From NCBI RefSeq assembly GCF_000832125.1, contig NZ_JPRK01000008.1:405356-469355 (forward strand): a stretch of DNA of 64,000 nucleotides, given 5' to 3'. Position numbers and translations under genes: made by a program. The notes under the pieces were generated by a model. The model did no database searches. It was not told the DNA's origin and saw only the letters and a list, made by a program, of their open reading frames with translations. The first letter of the stretch is position 1, and every line of letters starts with the position of its first letter. Shown here one piece after another: positions 54,201 to 62,279 of the stretch. Source of the stretch: Flavobacterium hibernum (GTDB lineage: Bacteria; Bacteroidota; Bacteroidia; Flavobacteriales; Flavobacteriaceae).

Positions 54201-55459
54201 CCTTCGCTTGTATTGGCATTATTGAATCCAGATTTTGCTGTTACGATTTCTCTAATATTCGAATTTAAGTAAGCTCCTGCCTGACCAATTGTAGCTGGAT
54301 CATATTTATTGTTATTATTATTTGTTGGCGAATCGATAGGATTATTAAAAAACCCTGCTGAGTTGCTAATAACGACTACTTGATTGTCAGGAACACCAGT
54401 AACTTGTCCTTCTCCCAAATCCTGAAGTGCAATAATATTACGAAGGTTATTATTATTTGTTGCAACTCTGTTTTGTTTATTTGTAACCCAAACCTCAATT
54501 CTAGTTACCTGAACACGGCTATCAATAAGTGGATATTTCTTTAAAGAAGCGTCATATTTGTTTCTAAAATATTGTGATAAGAAAAAGTGTCTGTCATTAT
54601 CATAATCTAAAGCATACAAATCAAAATTTTGAACTGTTCCGCCACCTTCTGCGACTACACTCTTGGTTTGTGACTTCTGTTCAGAGAAAACTCCTGTTAC
54701 GGTTGTCTTTCCAAATTGCAAAACTGTTTTAACTCCAAACAAACTCTGAGCACCACGAATAAGGGTACTATTTAATGGCATACTAACGTTACCAACTTCT
54801 ACTTTTTGAACAATATCGTCTTCAGAAGGGGTGTATGCTAACTTAAAAAGGTTTTGAAAAGCAAATGTAGATTGGGTATCATAATTAGCATTTACATCTA
54901 ATCGCGTTCCTACTTTCCCCATTAAACTCATACTAATTCGCTGATCAAAATCAAAAGTAAGACTTGATCTATTTCTTGGTGAAAAAGAGGGATTATCTTG
55001 TTTGGTGTATCGAACACCTAAATCCATCTCTACTGATCCTGTGGGCTTTACATCAATTGTATTACTACCAAAGATACTTTCAAAAAAACCTGAATTAATA
55101 TAATATCGAGGTAATAGATTTTTTTTAGCTTCCTCACTACCTGCTTTTTTACCATCAATAGCATCAGATTTTTTTCTGAAATAATCTCTTCTGGATTCTT
55201 TCAAAACTAAATCTTCATACTCTTTAGGAGTTAATATAATAGGGTAATTAATATTAAAGCCGTCTACTGTATTGGTGTAAATATATCGATCTGTTACAGG
55301 ATCATATCTATAAGCTGAAACAATACTTGGTGGATTTTGTATTTCTAATTTCCCAACAGAAAATTGGGTCTTAGTTGTATCTTTAACCGCTGGATTTACT
55401 TGCGCACGCAAAACATTACCGCAAAGTAAAAACAGCAAAAAAATACAAATTTTACGCAT
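48233..55459 (-). CDS. sprA: T9SS translocon protein SprA (Sov)
   Basis: SprA forms the giant 36-strand outer-membrane channel through which T9SS substrates pass. The 2408-residue product has a signal peptide (after VLRAQ), is strand-rich throughout, and has the length expected for Flavobacterium SprA. Conserved pieces include DLGVRYTKQDNPSFSPRNRS near the N-terminus, the DDFEGSQSTIDMRSAYAWSL and VWFNELRMADLENKGG blocks in the middle, and a barrel-type C-terminus ending LRYNFGN. A Pro/Lys-rich stretch (KSTSKPKPTAPPKPGEK) at about residue 1910 interrupts the barrel region. It starts 24 bases after ruvA, so the two are probably cotranscribed. The order malic enzyme-ruvA-sprA-gcvH-vanZ-deoC-remB is what I recall from F. 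johnsoniae. Confidence 0.95.
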   Translation of the reverse strand: MRKICIFLLFLLCGNVLRAQVNPAVKDTTKTQFSVGKLEIQNPPSIVSAYRYDPVTDRYIYTNTVDGFNINYPIILTPKEYEDLVLKESRRDYFRKKSDAIDGKKAGSEEAKKNLLPRYYINSGFFESIFGSNTIDVKPTGSVEMDLGVRYTKQDNPSFSPRNRSSLTFDFDQRISMSLMGKVGTRLDVNANYDTQSTFAFQNLFKLAYTPSEDDIVQKVEVGNVSMPLNSTLIRGAQSLFGVKTVLQFGKTTVTGVFSEQKSQTKSVVAEGGGTVQNFDLYALDYDNDRHFFLSQYFRNKYDASLKKYPLIDSRVQVTRIEVWVTNKQNRVATNNNNLRNIIALQDLGEGQVTGVPDNQVVVISNSAGFFNNPIDSPTNNNNNKYDPATIGQAGAYLNSNIREIVTAKSGFNNANTSEGTDYSVLENARKLTTAEYTYNAQLGYISLQQRLANDEILAVAFEYTVGGKVYQVGEFGSDGVDGTVVTGNNNANQAIITQSLVLKMLKSNLTNVQNPVWNLMMKNVYQIPQAYQIKQDDFRLNILYTDPSPINYISPVPGTTFPANPSPDNKVDQTPLLNVFNLDRLNYNNDPQTGGDGFFDYIPGVTVDVQNGRIIFTTKEPFGELLFNKLQNSGSAENYDDPNSYNANQQKYVFRNMYRNTQSGALQDSDKNKFLLRGKYKSSGSNGIPIGAFNVPQGSVVVMAAGRRLVEGIDYSVDYQLGRVQILDPSLQASNTPIEVSLENNSIFGQQTRRFIGFNVEHKISDNFVVGGTYLRMTEKPFTQKSSYGQESVNNAIFGFNGNYSTEVPFFTRLVNKLPNIDTDVPSNLSIRGEVAFLKPDAPKASDFEGEATIYIDDFEGSQSTIDMRSAYAWSLASTPFVNSINDNTFNANSNTLEYGYKRAKLSWYTIDPIFYASKPAGISNDDLSLNTTRRIYSRELYPNTDIAQGQIQVVNTLDLSYYPSDRGPYNNNPNFSANPANSNFGGIMRALNSTNFEQGNVEYIQFWVLDPYVGTGEAPTTNTGKIYFNLGEISEDVLKDGRKQYENGLGPDQIMVNPRPLWGDVPASQSLIYAFDTNANNRRNQDVGLDGLPSSTEGAIYTNYAGEKDPAADDYTYYLNTDGGVLDRYKNYNGTEGNSAVSVDDPNRGSTTLPDVEDINRDNTMSTINAYYEYSIDVKPGMQVGQNYITDIREVSNVELPNGSTTTARWIQFKIPVSQPQNTIGNITDFRSIRFMRMFMTGFNSQMTVRFGALDLVRGEWRRYTGSLDANDPTPNDDGTEFDVSAVNIQENSTKCPVNYVVPPGVQREQLYNNNTIINQNEQALALRIGGAGLQYNDSRGVFKSVSVDMRQYKRLKMFLHAESLPNENTLLDDEMVGFIRFGNDYTQNFYQIEIPLKVTRTGGSCTISPDQVWLEENNIDLALELLTKMKIKAMSIDINSDKRDINGVYYPDDDLSINGGDGDSKLRLGIKGNPNFGLVRNLMVGVKSKADHKDIKGEVWFNELRMADLENKGGMAAILNVDTNMADFATVSATGKKSTIGFGSLEQGANERSREDLQQYNIVTNLNLGKLLPRKWGINLPFNYAIGEEVITPEYDPFNQDIKLDQLIRETTDPAEKDNIRTRAVDYTKRRSINFIGVRKDRAPEQKPHVYDVENFTFSQSYNQVERHDYEVESYVDEQSNSAVNYAYTFQPKEVVPFKQTKFMKKSDYWKLLSDFNFNYLPSNISFNTNILRQSNRQQYRQVEVQGIGLDPLYRRNFAFNYQYGFGFNLTKSLKLNYTAASNNIVRNFLNDDNTPKQDFNIWDDYFDIGTPNQHVQQLVLNYDIPINKIPVFGFVKATYSYTADYNWQRSSTAFSQYEKENPDGTTTLYDLGNTIQNANSNTLTTTLNMNMLYKYLGLTPGGKKSTSKPKPTAPPKPGEKIVNTAKPVTSSSPFYDGMIGILTSVKNIQVNYTKNSGTVLPGYTPGVGFFGTSRPTLGFVFGSQDDIRYEAAKNGWLTSYQDFNQNFTQVTNKLLKVTANIDLLPDLKIDLAMDRAYSENRSEQYSVDFTKENPYVALSPYTYGMFSISTILIKTAFSTSNETQSAAFDDFRNNRLIIADRLAADHYGAGAVIPRYGDANNPIPAETDPNYKVYVANQGYPIGYTKSNQAVLLPAFLAAYSGGNASSSSTDIFRSFPIPNWSIKYNGLMRYKFFKDKFKRFSLQNNYRASYTINQFRSNFDFTEKPGGQDVNTNFFNKTIMSNVNLVEQFSPLIRMDFELKSSLRVLTEIKKDRALSMSFDNNLLTEVKGMEYVVGLGYRFKDVIFSSRLADSPTGIIKSDINLKADFSYRNNQTLVRYLDYDNNQLAAGQNIWSLKLTADYAFSKNLTAIFYYDHSFSKAVISTSFPLTNIRSGFTLRYNFGN

Positions 55460-55483
55460 ACAATTCGTTTATATAAATTGAGT

Positions 55484-56065
55484 TTATAAGCTCTTTAAGG
55501 CTTTCTTGATAATAGTTTCTACGGTAGCTTCCGGATCTTCTTTTACAATCTTTTCTACTACTTTTTCAGAAGTTTTACGAACAAACCCTAAAACTTCCAA
55601 AGCAGATAACGCTTCATCTCTATTTGTATTGTTTTGAACTACTGAAACTTCATCCAAATCATACAATTTTAACACTTTTTCTTTTAAATCAAGTATAACT
55701 CTTTGTGCTGTTTTGTTTCCTATACCTTTAATAGACTGTATAACGCCTACATCTCCTGACGCAATTGCGTTAATAATTTGTCTTGGTTCTATTGAAGATA
55801 ACATTGTTCTTGCAATATTTGCTCCAATCCCGGAAACGGACAATAACATTCTGAATATTTCGCGTTCTGATTTTTCTGCAAAACCAAATAAAGTATGCGC
55901 ATCTTCTTTAATTTGAAGATGCGTATACAATTTTATATTTTCAACATTTGGAATTAACGAGAAGGTATGCAATGATATATTTACCTGATAACCAACACCT
56001 CCACAATCAATTATAACTTCTGTAGGATTCTTCTCGACTAATTTCCCTTGCAAATGTGCTATCAT
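55484..56065 (-). CDS. ruvA: Holliday junction branch migration protein RuvA
   Basis: RuvA binds the four-way junction as a tetramer and directs RuvB-driven branch migration. I choose the start MIAHLQGKLVEK at 56065, the usual family N-terminus; the longer frame adds seven residues. The 193-residue protein has the OB-fold (residues 1-62), two helix-hairpin-helix motifs (LLSVSGIGANIARTML; IQSIKGIGNKTAQRVI) and the C-terminal RuvB-binding domain (EALSALEVLGF). It lies upstream of sprA. Confidence 0.96.
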   Translation of the reverse strand: MIAHLQGKLVEKNPTEVIIDCGGVGYQVNISLHTFSLIPNVENIKLYTHLQIKEDAHTLFGFAEKSEREIFRMLLSVSGIGANIARTMLSSIEPRQIINAIASGDVGVIQSIKGIGNKTAQRVILDLKEKVLKLYDLDEVSVVQNNTNRDEALSALEVLGFVRKTSEKVVEKIVKEDPEATVETIIKKALKSL

Positions 56066-56142
56066 AGTATAATTTATAAGGGTCAAATATAGTAAAAATG
56101 CAATAAAAATACGACATTATTATTCGAACCTTATTGAACTAT

Positions 56143-58434
56143 CTATTGTGCTAACTTATTTTTTTTATTAGCTTTTTCCTGAGCATCAATAACTGCAATT
56201 GCAGCCATGTTAACCATTTCTTCAACACTTGCTCCTAATTGAAAAATGTGAACAGGTTTACCCATTCCCATCATAATTGGACCAATAGAGTTTACTTTAT
56301 ACAATTCTTTTAATAGTTTATAAGTAATATTTGCCGATTCTAAGTTAGGGAAAATTAAGGTATTTACCTTCTTACCTGCTAATTTAGAGAAAGGAAATTT
56401 TTCTTTAAGAAGTTCTGAATTTAGGGCAAAATCTGCTTGGATTTCTCCATCAACAATCATTTCAGGATGATTTTTATGCAAATATGCTACTGCTTCTCTT
56501 ACTTTTGAAGCACTTGCACTTGTTGAAGATCCAAAATTCGAGAATGAAACCATTGCAATAACTGGCTCAACTCCAAACATTTTTGCTGTTTTTGCAGTCA
56601 TTATAGCAATATTAACTAAATCTTCAGCAGATGGATTTATATTAATTGCTGTATCTGACAAGAACATTGGCCCACGTGAAGTTAACATCATATTTGCTGT
56701 TGCAATTAACGATGCTCCCGGCGCTTTTTCAATCAATTGTAACATTGGTTTTACAACTGTTGGGTAACTTCTTGTATGACCTGTTACTAAAGCATCTGCC
56801 TCACCTTCATTTACCATCATTGCTGCAAAATAATTTCTCTCGCGCATGAATTTTTGAGAATCAAGTAATGTAACTCCTCTTCTATCTCTTGTTTCCCAGT
56901 ACGAATTTGCAAATTTATTTCGTCTTGGTGCTTCTTCATCCGTTTTAGGATCGATAATTTCAAGTTCAGCATCAAAACCTAATTCAGCTTTTAATTCTAA
57001 AATTACCTCTTTATTTCCTAATAAGATTGGAAAACCAATTCCGTCCTCATAAACAATTTGCGCTGCTTTTAATACGTTTAATTGATCTGCTTCGGCAAAA
57101 ACGATTCTTTTAGGATCTACTTTAGCACGGTTTGTAATTAAACGCACCATTTTATTATCGTTACCCATACGTTCGCGAAGCACATCTTCGTAAGCTGCCC
57201 AATCTGTAATAGGATTTTTTGCAACTCCAGATTCCATTGCTGCTTTTGCAACTGCTGGCGCTACAACGGTAATCAATCTAGGATCAAATGGTTTAGGAAT
57301 AATATATTCTTGACCAAAACCTAATTTTGTTGCACCGTAAGCTACGTTAACTTGCTCTGGAACTGGCTCTTTTGCCAAAATAGCTAAAGCTTTTACAGCA
57401 GCCATTTTCATTGCTTCGTTAATTTTTGTAGCACGAACATCTAATGCTCCTCTAAAAATATATGGAAAACCTAAAACATTATTTACTTGGTTAGGAAAAT
57501 CTGAACGTCCTGTAGCCATAATAACATCTTTACGAGTTTCAACAGCTAAATTATAATCGATTTCCGGATTTGGATTTGCCATTGCAAAAACAATTGGGTT
57601 ATCTTTCATTGTCAGTAACATTTCTGGCGATAAAATATCTCCCGAAGATAATCCGATGAAAACATCAGCACCATTTACCGCGTCTGCTAACTCAATTTTA
57701 GGACCATCAACAGCATATTTTAATTGCAATTCTGATAGTGAAGGGTTGTCTTTTGTTAAAAGTCCTTTACTATTGTACATCAAAATATTTTTAACTTGTA
57801 CACCTAACAAAACATATAAATCTGTACATGCGATAGCAGCAGATCCTGCTCCAGAAACTACTACTTTTACATCTTCTGCCTTTTTTCCTGCTAATTCAAG
57901 TGCATTAATTAAAGCTGCCGAAGATATAATTGCTGTACCGTGCTGATCGTCATGCATTACAGGAATATCTAATTCTTCAACCAATCTTCTTTCGATTTCA
58001 AAAGATTCTGGTGCTTTAATATCTTCAAGATTGATTCCTCCAAAAGTTGGAGCAATATTTTTTACGGTTTGAATAAACTCTTCAATATTTTCTGTATTAA
58101 CTTCAATATCAAAAACGTCAATATCAGAGAATATTTTAAACAACAATCCTTTTCCTTCCATTACTGGCTTAGAAGCTTCTGGACCAATATTTCCTAATCC
58201 TAAAACGGCTGTACCATTTGAGATTACGGCAACTAAATTTCCTTTTGCTGTATATTTATAAACGTCATCTACGTTTGCTGCAATTTCTAAACATGGCTCT
58301 GCAACACCTGGCGAATAAGCCAAAGATAAGTCTCTTTGGGTTGCATATTTTTTTGTTGGAACTACCTGAATTTTTCCTGGAGTTGGTTCTGAATGGTACA
58401 GTAACGCTTCTCTTCTTTTACTCTCTTTGTTCAT
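56143..58434 (-). CDS. maeB: NADP-dependent malic enzyme, malic/phosphotransacetylase fusion
   Basis: A 763-residue MaeB-type enzyme that decarboxylates malate to pyruvate with NADP reduction. The N-terminal part (~1-430) has the malic domain ([14 protein letters not shown] with the catalytic Tyr, [18 protein letters not shown]) and the NAD(P)-binding domain ([11 protein letters not shown]). The C-terminal ~330 residues form a phosphate-acetyltransferase-like domain that lacks transferase activity in other MaeB proteins and mediates regulation by acetyl-CoA. A -7-like box precedes the gene (CAAAGATA on the plus strand, 58460-58467). Confidence 0.95.
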   Translation of the reverse strand: MNKESKRREALLYHSEPTPGKIQVVPTKKYATQRDLSLAYSPGVAEPCLEIAANVDDVYKYTAKGNLVAVISNGTAVLGLGNIGPEASKPVMEGKGLLFKIFSDIDVFDIEVNTENIEEFIQTVKNIAPTFGGINLEDIKAPESFEIERRLVEELDIPVMHDDQHGTAIISSAALINALELAGKKAEDVKVVVSGAGSAAIACTDLYVLLGVQVKNILMYNSKGLLTKDNPSLSELQLKYAVDGPKIELADAVNGADVFIGLSSGDILSPEMLLTMKDNPIVFAMANPNPEIDYNLAVETRKDVIMATGRSDFPNQVNNVLGFPYIFRGALDVRATKINEAMKMAAVKALAILAKEPVPEQVNVAYGATKLGFGQEYIIPKPFDPRLITVVAPAVAKAAMESGVAKNPITDWAAYEDVLRERMGNDNKMVRLITNRAKVDPKRIVFAEADQLNVLKAAQIVYEDGIGFPILLGNKEVILELKAELGFDAELEIIDPKTDEEAPRRNKFANSYWETRDRRGVTLLDSQKFMRERNYFAAMMVNEGEADALVTGHTRSYPTVVKPMLQLIEKAPGASLIATANMMLTSRGPMFLSDTAININPSAEDLVNIAIMTAKTAKMFGVEPVIAMVSFSNFGSSTSASASKVREAVAYLHKNHPEMIVDGEIQADFALNSELLKEKFPFSKLAGKKVNTLIFPNLESANITYKLLKELYKVNSIGPIMMGMGKPVHIFQLGASVEEMVNMAAIAVIDAQEKANKKNKLAQ

Positions 58435-58533
58435 TTATTTTAGCTTTTATTCTAGCTTACAAAGATATAAGTCTTGTTTGAAAATGAAGTCATTTTATGG
58501 TTTTCTTTTCTTAAATTTAAAATCCATACAGCC

Positions 58534-58566
58534 AAAAAAAATAGCCTAATGCAATTTAGACTATTT
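58534..58566 (-). terminator. Rho-independent terminator of the CBS-domain gene
   Basis: The stem AAATAGCCTAA (58539-58549) pairs with 58556-58566; the single non-Watson-Crick position is G-U on the minus-strand RNA. A T-run follows at 58534-58540 on the minus strand. It lies 26 bases after the CBS-gene stop, upstream of maeB. Confidence 0.8.
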
Positions 58567-58592
58567 ATAAAACTATATTTTTTAAGCTTATT

Positions 58593-59018
58593 TTACTGAG
58601 AAATATAAGAGTTGAGATGATGTATTGTGTCTTTTTGAATTTCAATAATAGCTTTTACTACATCACTTATAGAAATTATTCCTACTACAGTATCACCTTC
58701 CAGAACTGGTAAATGTCTGATTCTTTTAGTACTCATTAATTCCATACAATCTTCGATATTGTTTGAAAGTTTTACCGAAAAAACGTTGTTTTCCATGATT
58801 TCATGAACAAAAGTTTCTTTTGAAGATTTATCTTTTAAAACAATTTTTCGAGCATAATCCCTTTCAGACAATATTCCTTTTAAATCATTGTCATCAATAA
58901 CAAGGATAGCACCAATGTTTTTTTCTCCCATCACTTTTAAGGCTTCATAAACCGTTGTTGTTGAAAGAACTGAATAAACATTTTTCCCTTTTGCGTTTAA
59001 TATTTGATCTACAGTCAT
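58593..59018 (-). CDS. CBS-pair domain protein, 141 aa
   Basis: A soluble protein made almost wholly of two CBS motifs: VYEALKVMGEKNIGAILVIDDNDLKGILSERDYARKI and CMELMSTKRIRHLPVLEGDTVVGIISISDVVKAII. The RDY and ISDVVK phrases are typical of stand-alone CBS pairs that bind AMP, ATP or SAM and act as energy sensors or inhibitors of partner enzymes. There is no linked effector domain. It has its own terminator. The ligand and partner are unknown. Confidence 0.9.
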   Translation of the reverse strand: MTVDQILNAKGKNVYSVLSTTTVYEALKVMGEKNIGAILVIDDNDLKGILSERDYARKIVLKDKSSKETFVHEIMENNVFSVKLSNNIEDCMELMSTKRIRHLPVLEGDTVVGIISISDVVKAIIEIQKDTIHHLNSYISQ

Positions 59019-59232
59019 ATCTGAAAAATTTTAATACTATAAAGTTAAAAAAAAATGAATACACTCAACAACGAAATCGATTTTTTAAAAACTAACACAT
59101 TCATTTTGAATAAAATAAGTGATATTCTAAATTTTAAAAATATTAGTTTAAAAAGGCGAACTAATATTAAGACTTTTTTGCGAAAAGTGTAGCCTTTTTG
59201 TCGGTAATAGATTTATTATAAATTAATTTTAA

Positions 59233-59300
59233 TAAGGAGTTAATCCCGCTATCCGTTTCAATCTTTTGTGGCTAACGCCTCCACAAAAGGATTTTCTCCC
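59233..59300. repeat. Likely dispersed Flavobacterium intergenic repeat
   Basis: The block starts AAGGAGTTAATCCCGCTATC and contains a 9-bp inverted repeat CTTTTGTGG (59263-59271) with CCACAAAAG (59281-59289), then GGATTTTCTCCC. It closely resembles a family of palindromic intergenic repeats that I recall from Flavobacterium genomes. This is memory, not a search result. Confidence 0.5.
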
Positions 59301-59311
59301 TTTTTTAAAGC

Positions 59312-59347
59312 AAAAAGCCCTTTTCTAAATATATTAGAAAAGGGCTT
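59312..59347 (-). terminator. Rho-independent terminator of the T9SS adhesin cassette
   Basis: Perfect 14-bp stem (arm AAGCCCTTTTCTAA 59315-59328 with 59334-59347) and a 5-base loop, followed on the minus strand by TTT. It lies 19 bases after the OmpA-family gene stop. Confidence 0.88.
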
Positions 59348-59365
59348 AACTTCTGAATTATCTTT

Positions 59366-61306
59366 TTACAGGTGTGTAATTACAAATTCACTTCTTCTAT
59401 TAAGTTGATGTTCTTCTTCGGTACAGTTTACTCCATCAGAACATTGATTTACTAATTGTGATTCTCCGTATCCTTTTGCTGTTAATCGGTTTGAATCGAT
59501 TCCTTTTTGAACCAACCAATTCATTGTCGATTTAGCTCTTTTGTCTGATAATACCTGATTGTATTTGGCAGTTTGTCTACTGTCTGTATGCGAACGGATA
59601 TCTAGTGTTAAGGTTGGATATTGTTTTAATATTTCGATGATTTTTTCTAACTGATAAGCCGATTCTTTTTTGATTGTAGCTTTGTCTAAATCAAAATAAA
59701 TAATTGGAATATCAAGTGTTTTGGCCAAATCTGTTCCTACCTCGATTGCTTTAACTCTCTTTTCTAACTGAACTGATAGCGCTGTTTTTCCTGATATTTT
59801 TTTTATTGTTACAGGAACTTCTTTGCTTTCGTAATCTACTTTTGCTACTCGAACAAAATAATTTTTACCGCAATTTACGTTTCTAAAAATATAATTCCCT
59901 TTTTCATCCGAAACAACTTGTGTAACAGGTTGAAAAGTTTCGTCAAACAAAGCAACTGTGGCATTTGCAATAATTGCTTTTGTGTCTAAATCTGTAATTG
60001 TTCCGGCTAACTCTTGCTCGCAAGTAAGTTTGCGTTTTTCTGTAAATCGATAAATATCATCAAATCCATGTCCGTTGTCTCTATTTGAAGAGAAAAAACC
60101 ATTTCTATTTTTACTGTTGATTATAAAAGCAAAATCGTCTTGTTTACTATTTATTGGTTCTCCAACATTTTGAATATCATCAAAAGTACCATTATCATTA
60201 ATTTTTGCAACAAAAACATCAAGTCCGCCCAATCCCGGTCTACCATCTGTAGCAAAATAAAGTTCGTTGTCGCTAGATATGAAAGGAAAAGTTTCTCGTC
60301 CTTCTGTATTAATTTTTGCGCCTAAGTTTTGCGGAGTTCCAAAAGTTCCATTATCATTTATACTTACTTTAAACAAATCTGATTGCCCTAAAGTTCCTGG
60401 CATATCTGATGCGAAGTACAATGTTTTTTCGTCAACACTTAATGTTGGATGTGCAACGCTATATTGATCACTATTAAATGGTAACTCTAGGATATTTTTC
60501 CACACGCCATCTACTAAATCTGCTTTGTATAATTTTAGTAAAGTAATTTTATTTTCATCTCGACCTCTTTTTCCGTTTAGAAAATTATTTCGGGTAAAAT
60601 ACATTGTTCTTCCGTCTTTTGTAAACACGGGTGTTGACTCATTAAATTTTGTATTTACTTTTTTCTGAAAACGTTGTGGAACTCCAATACTACCATCCGA
60701 TTTTAATTCGGCAGCATATAAATTGGTAAAAGATTTATTCGTCCATTTAAAATTTTTCTTAGCAATTCCACCAGTATCTCGCGCTGATGTAAAAACTAAT
60801 TTATCATTAAAAATAGCGCTTCCGTAATCAGAATAATTAGAATTAATACCTGCATCGGCAATTTCAAATCGACCTGAATTAGTCTTTATCTCTTCTAAGT
60901 AGTTTTTATTACTTTCAAACAAAACACCTCTTTTGTCTGTTCTTACTTTTTCATTAAATTTTTCGAGAATAGTATCTGCTTTAGCATAATTTCCAGCCGA
61001 TTTTAGACATTGTGCATATCTGTATAAATATTCTGGTTCTTGCTGTTCGTTCATAGCGAACAATTCGTCGTACCATTTTAGGGCTTTAACTAATTCTCCA
61101 TTAAAATAATAAGAATTACCAAGACGCTGAAACATTTTCTCGTCTTTGTATCCTTTGTTTGCAACGCTTTCATAAACTTTTATAGCGTCTACGTAAGCAT
61201 ATTTCTCGTATTTATCATTTGCATAATTTATACTTGTGGTTTGTGCAATTGCATTTAAAAAGAATAATAGAAATAAGGCAGTATATTTTATTTTTTTGAT
61301 TGTCAT
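59366..61306 (-). CDS. OmpA-family protein with TPR and WD40-like repeats
   Basis: I start at ATG 61306, giving a signal peptide (after NAIAQ); the longer reading overlaps the PorP/SprF gene. The 646 residues show N-terminal TPR units (~25-130), PD40/WD40-like strands (~170-430; ...HPTLSVDEKTLYFASDMPG..., FPFISSDNELYFATDGRPG), a carboxypeptidase-regulatory-like beta-sandwich (~440-525), and a C-terminal OmpA peptidoglycan-binding domain (IIYFDLDKATIKKESAYQL, RSHTDSRQTAKYNQVLSDKRA). Such proteins (PorE-like) are linked to T9SS PorP/SprF proteins. It lies 10 bases after the SprF gene in the same operon. Confidence 0.88.
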   Translation of the reverse strand: MTIKKIKYTALFLLFFLNAIAQTTSINYANDKYEKYAYVDAIKVYESVANKGYKDEKMFQRLGNSYYFNGELVKALKWYDELFAMNEQQEPEYLYRYAQCLKSAGNYAKADTILEKFNEKVRTDKRGVLFESNKNYLEEIKTNSGRFEIADAGINSNYSDYGSAIFNDKLVFTSARDTGGIAKKNFKWTNKSFTNLYAAELKSDGSIGVPQRFQKKVNTKFNESTPVFTKDGRTMYFTRNNFLNGKRGRDENKITLLKLYKADLVDGVWKNILELPFNSDQYSVAHPTLSVDEKTLYFASDMPGTLGQSDLFKVSINDNGTFGTPQNLGAKINTEGRETFPFISSDNELYFATDGRPGLGGLDVFVAKINDNGTFDDIQNVGEPINSKQDDFAFIINSKNRNGFFSSNRDNGHGFDDIYRFTEKRKLTCEQELAGTITDLDTKAIIANATVALFDETFQPVTQVVSDEKGNYIFRNVNCGKNYFVRVAKVDYESKEVPVTIKKISGKTALSVQLEKRVKAIEVGTDLAKTLDIPIIYFDLDKATIKKESAYQLEKIIEILKQYPTLTLDIRSHTDSRQTAKYNQVLSDKRAKSTMNWLVQKGIDSNRLTAKGYGESQLVNQCSDGVNCTEEEHQLNRRSEFVITHL

Positions 61307-61316
61307 GGGGCGGCTT

Positions 61317-62228
61317 TTAGAAGAATCTTGGTGAAGTAATTCTGTTATAATTATTAAAAAACTCAAAACGCAAGAAAATCTCATGTGAACCAGAATTGTA
61401 CTTTCTTAAATTGGTTGTTTCATGGTCATAACCATATCCTATATATAAACCGTCTGATACTTGAAATCCTGCCATTGCACTTAATGAAGCGCTCCAACGA
61501 TATGCTAAACCTACCACAAATTTATCGTTGAACATAAAGTTTCCTGAAACATCAACCTGCAAAGGTGCACCTTCTACCATTTTGGTTAATAAAGCAGGCT
61601 TGAATTTTATGTACTCTAAATCGTCTAAATTAAAAACGTAACCTGCCATGAAATAGTAATTTATTTTATCTTTAAAAATAGCAGTATCATTATCATTGAA
61701 TCTATTTGTTTCGATAAAATTTGGAATCGACAATCCTAAATATCCTTTGTCAGAATGCCAGTAAACTCCTGCACCAATATTTGGTGTTATTTTATTATTT
61801 AAATCTTGAAATTGTGGATCTCCCTGATCTTCGGGATTCAGTTTATTTATATCCAAATTAAACATATTTGCTGTTGCTTTTATTCCAAAAGAAAGCTTGT
61901 ATGTATTTGAAGTTGGAATCGTATACGATAAATCAGCAGATAAAGTGTTTTCATTTGTTGGTCCAATTTTATCGTTTACCAAAGAAACTCCTAATCCTAA
62001 ATTACTATTATTTAATGGTGTATTTATCGAAAAAGTACTTGTTTTAGGTGCGCCATCAAGCCCTACCCATTGCGTACGATATAACCCAAAAACACTTAAT
62101 GCACCACGAGAACCAGCGTAAGCGGGATTTATAGCAATGGTATTATACATGTATTGTGTGTATTGTGCATCTTGCTGCGCCGAACACACAATAGAAAAAA
62201 ACATGAATATTAAAATTATCTTTTTCAT
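61317..62228 (-). CDS. PorP/SprF-family protein, partner of the type B adhesin
   Basis: A 303-residue outer-membrane barrel with a signal peptide (after IVCSAQ) and the family opening QQDAQYTQYMYNTIAINPAYAGSRG. SprF-like proteins are needed for secretion or surface attachment of proteins with type B T9SS C-terminal domains encoded immediately upstream. The upstream gene here is exactly such an adhesin, 51 bases away with a hairpin between, so this pair follows the known arrangement. Confidence 0.92.
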   Translation of the reverse strand: MKKIILIFMFFSIVCSAQQDAQYTQYMYNTIAINPAYAGSRGALSVFGLYRTQWVGLDGAPKTSTFSINTPLNNSNLGLGVSLVNDKIGPTNENTLSADLSYTIPTSNTYKLSFGIKATANMFNLDINKLNPEDQGDPQFQDLNNKITPNIGAGVYWHSDKGYLGLSIPNFIETNRFNDNDTAIFKDKINYYFMAGYVFNLDDLEYIKFKPALLTKMVEGAPLQVDVSGNFMFNDKFVVGLAYRWSASLSAMAGFQVSDGLYIGYGYDHETTNLRKYNSGSHEIFLRFEFFNNYNRITSPRFF

Positions 62229-62246
62229 TTAAAAGGCTTTTAAGAA

Positions 62247-62270
62247 ACGACTTGGCCTAAACCAAGTCGC
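62247..62270 (-). terminator. Intra-operon hairpin between adhesin and sprF-like gene
   Basis: Stem CGACTTGG (62248-62255) with 62262-62269 and a 6-base loop, with only TTTCTT after it on the minus strand. It is a weak terminator that could lower, not stop, transcription into the SprF gene. Confidence 0.5.
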
Positions 62271-62279
62271 TTATCATTT

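Larger units (their letters stand above)
59019..59365. other. Non-coding spacer with palindromic repeat and terminator
   Basis: No gene is visible in these 347 bases. The region holds a palindrome-containing block (59233-59300) and the terminator of the T9SS cassette (59312-59347). The rest is AT-rich. Confidence 0.6.
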
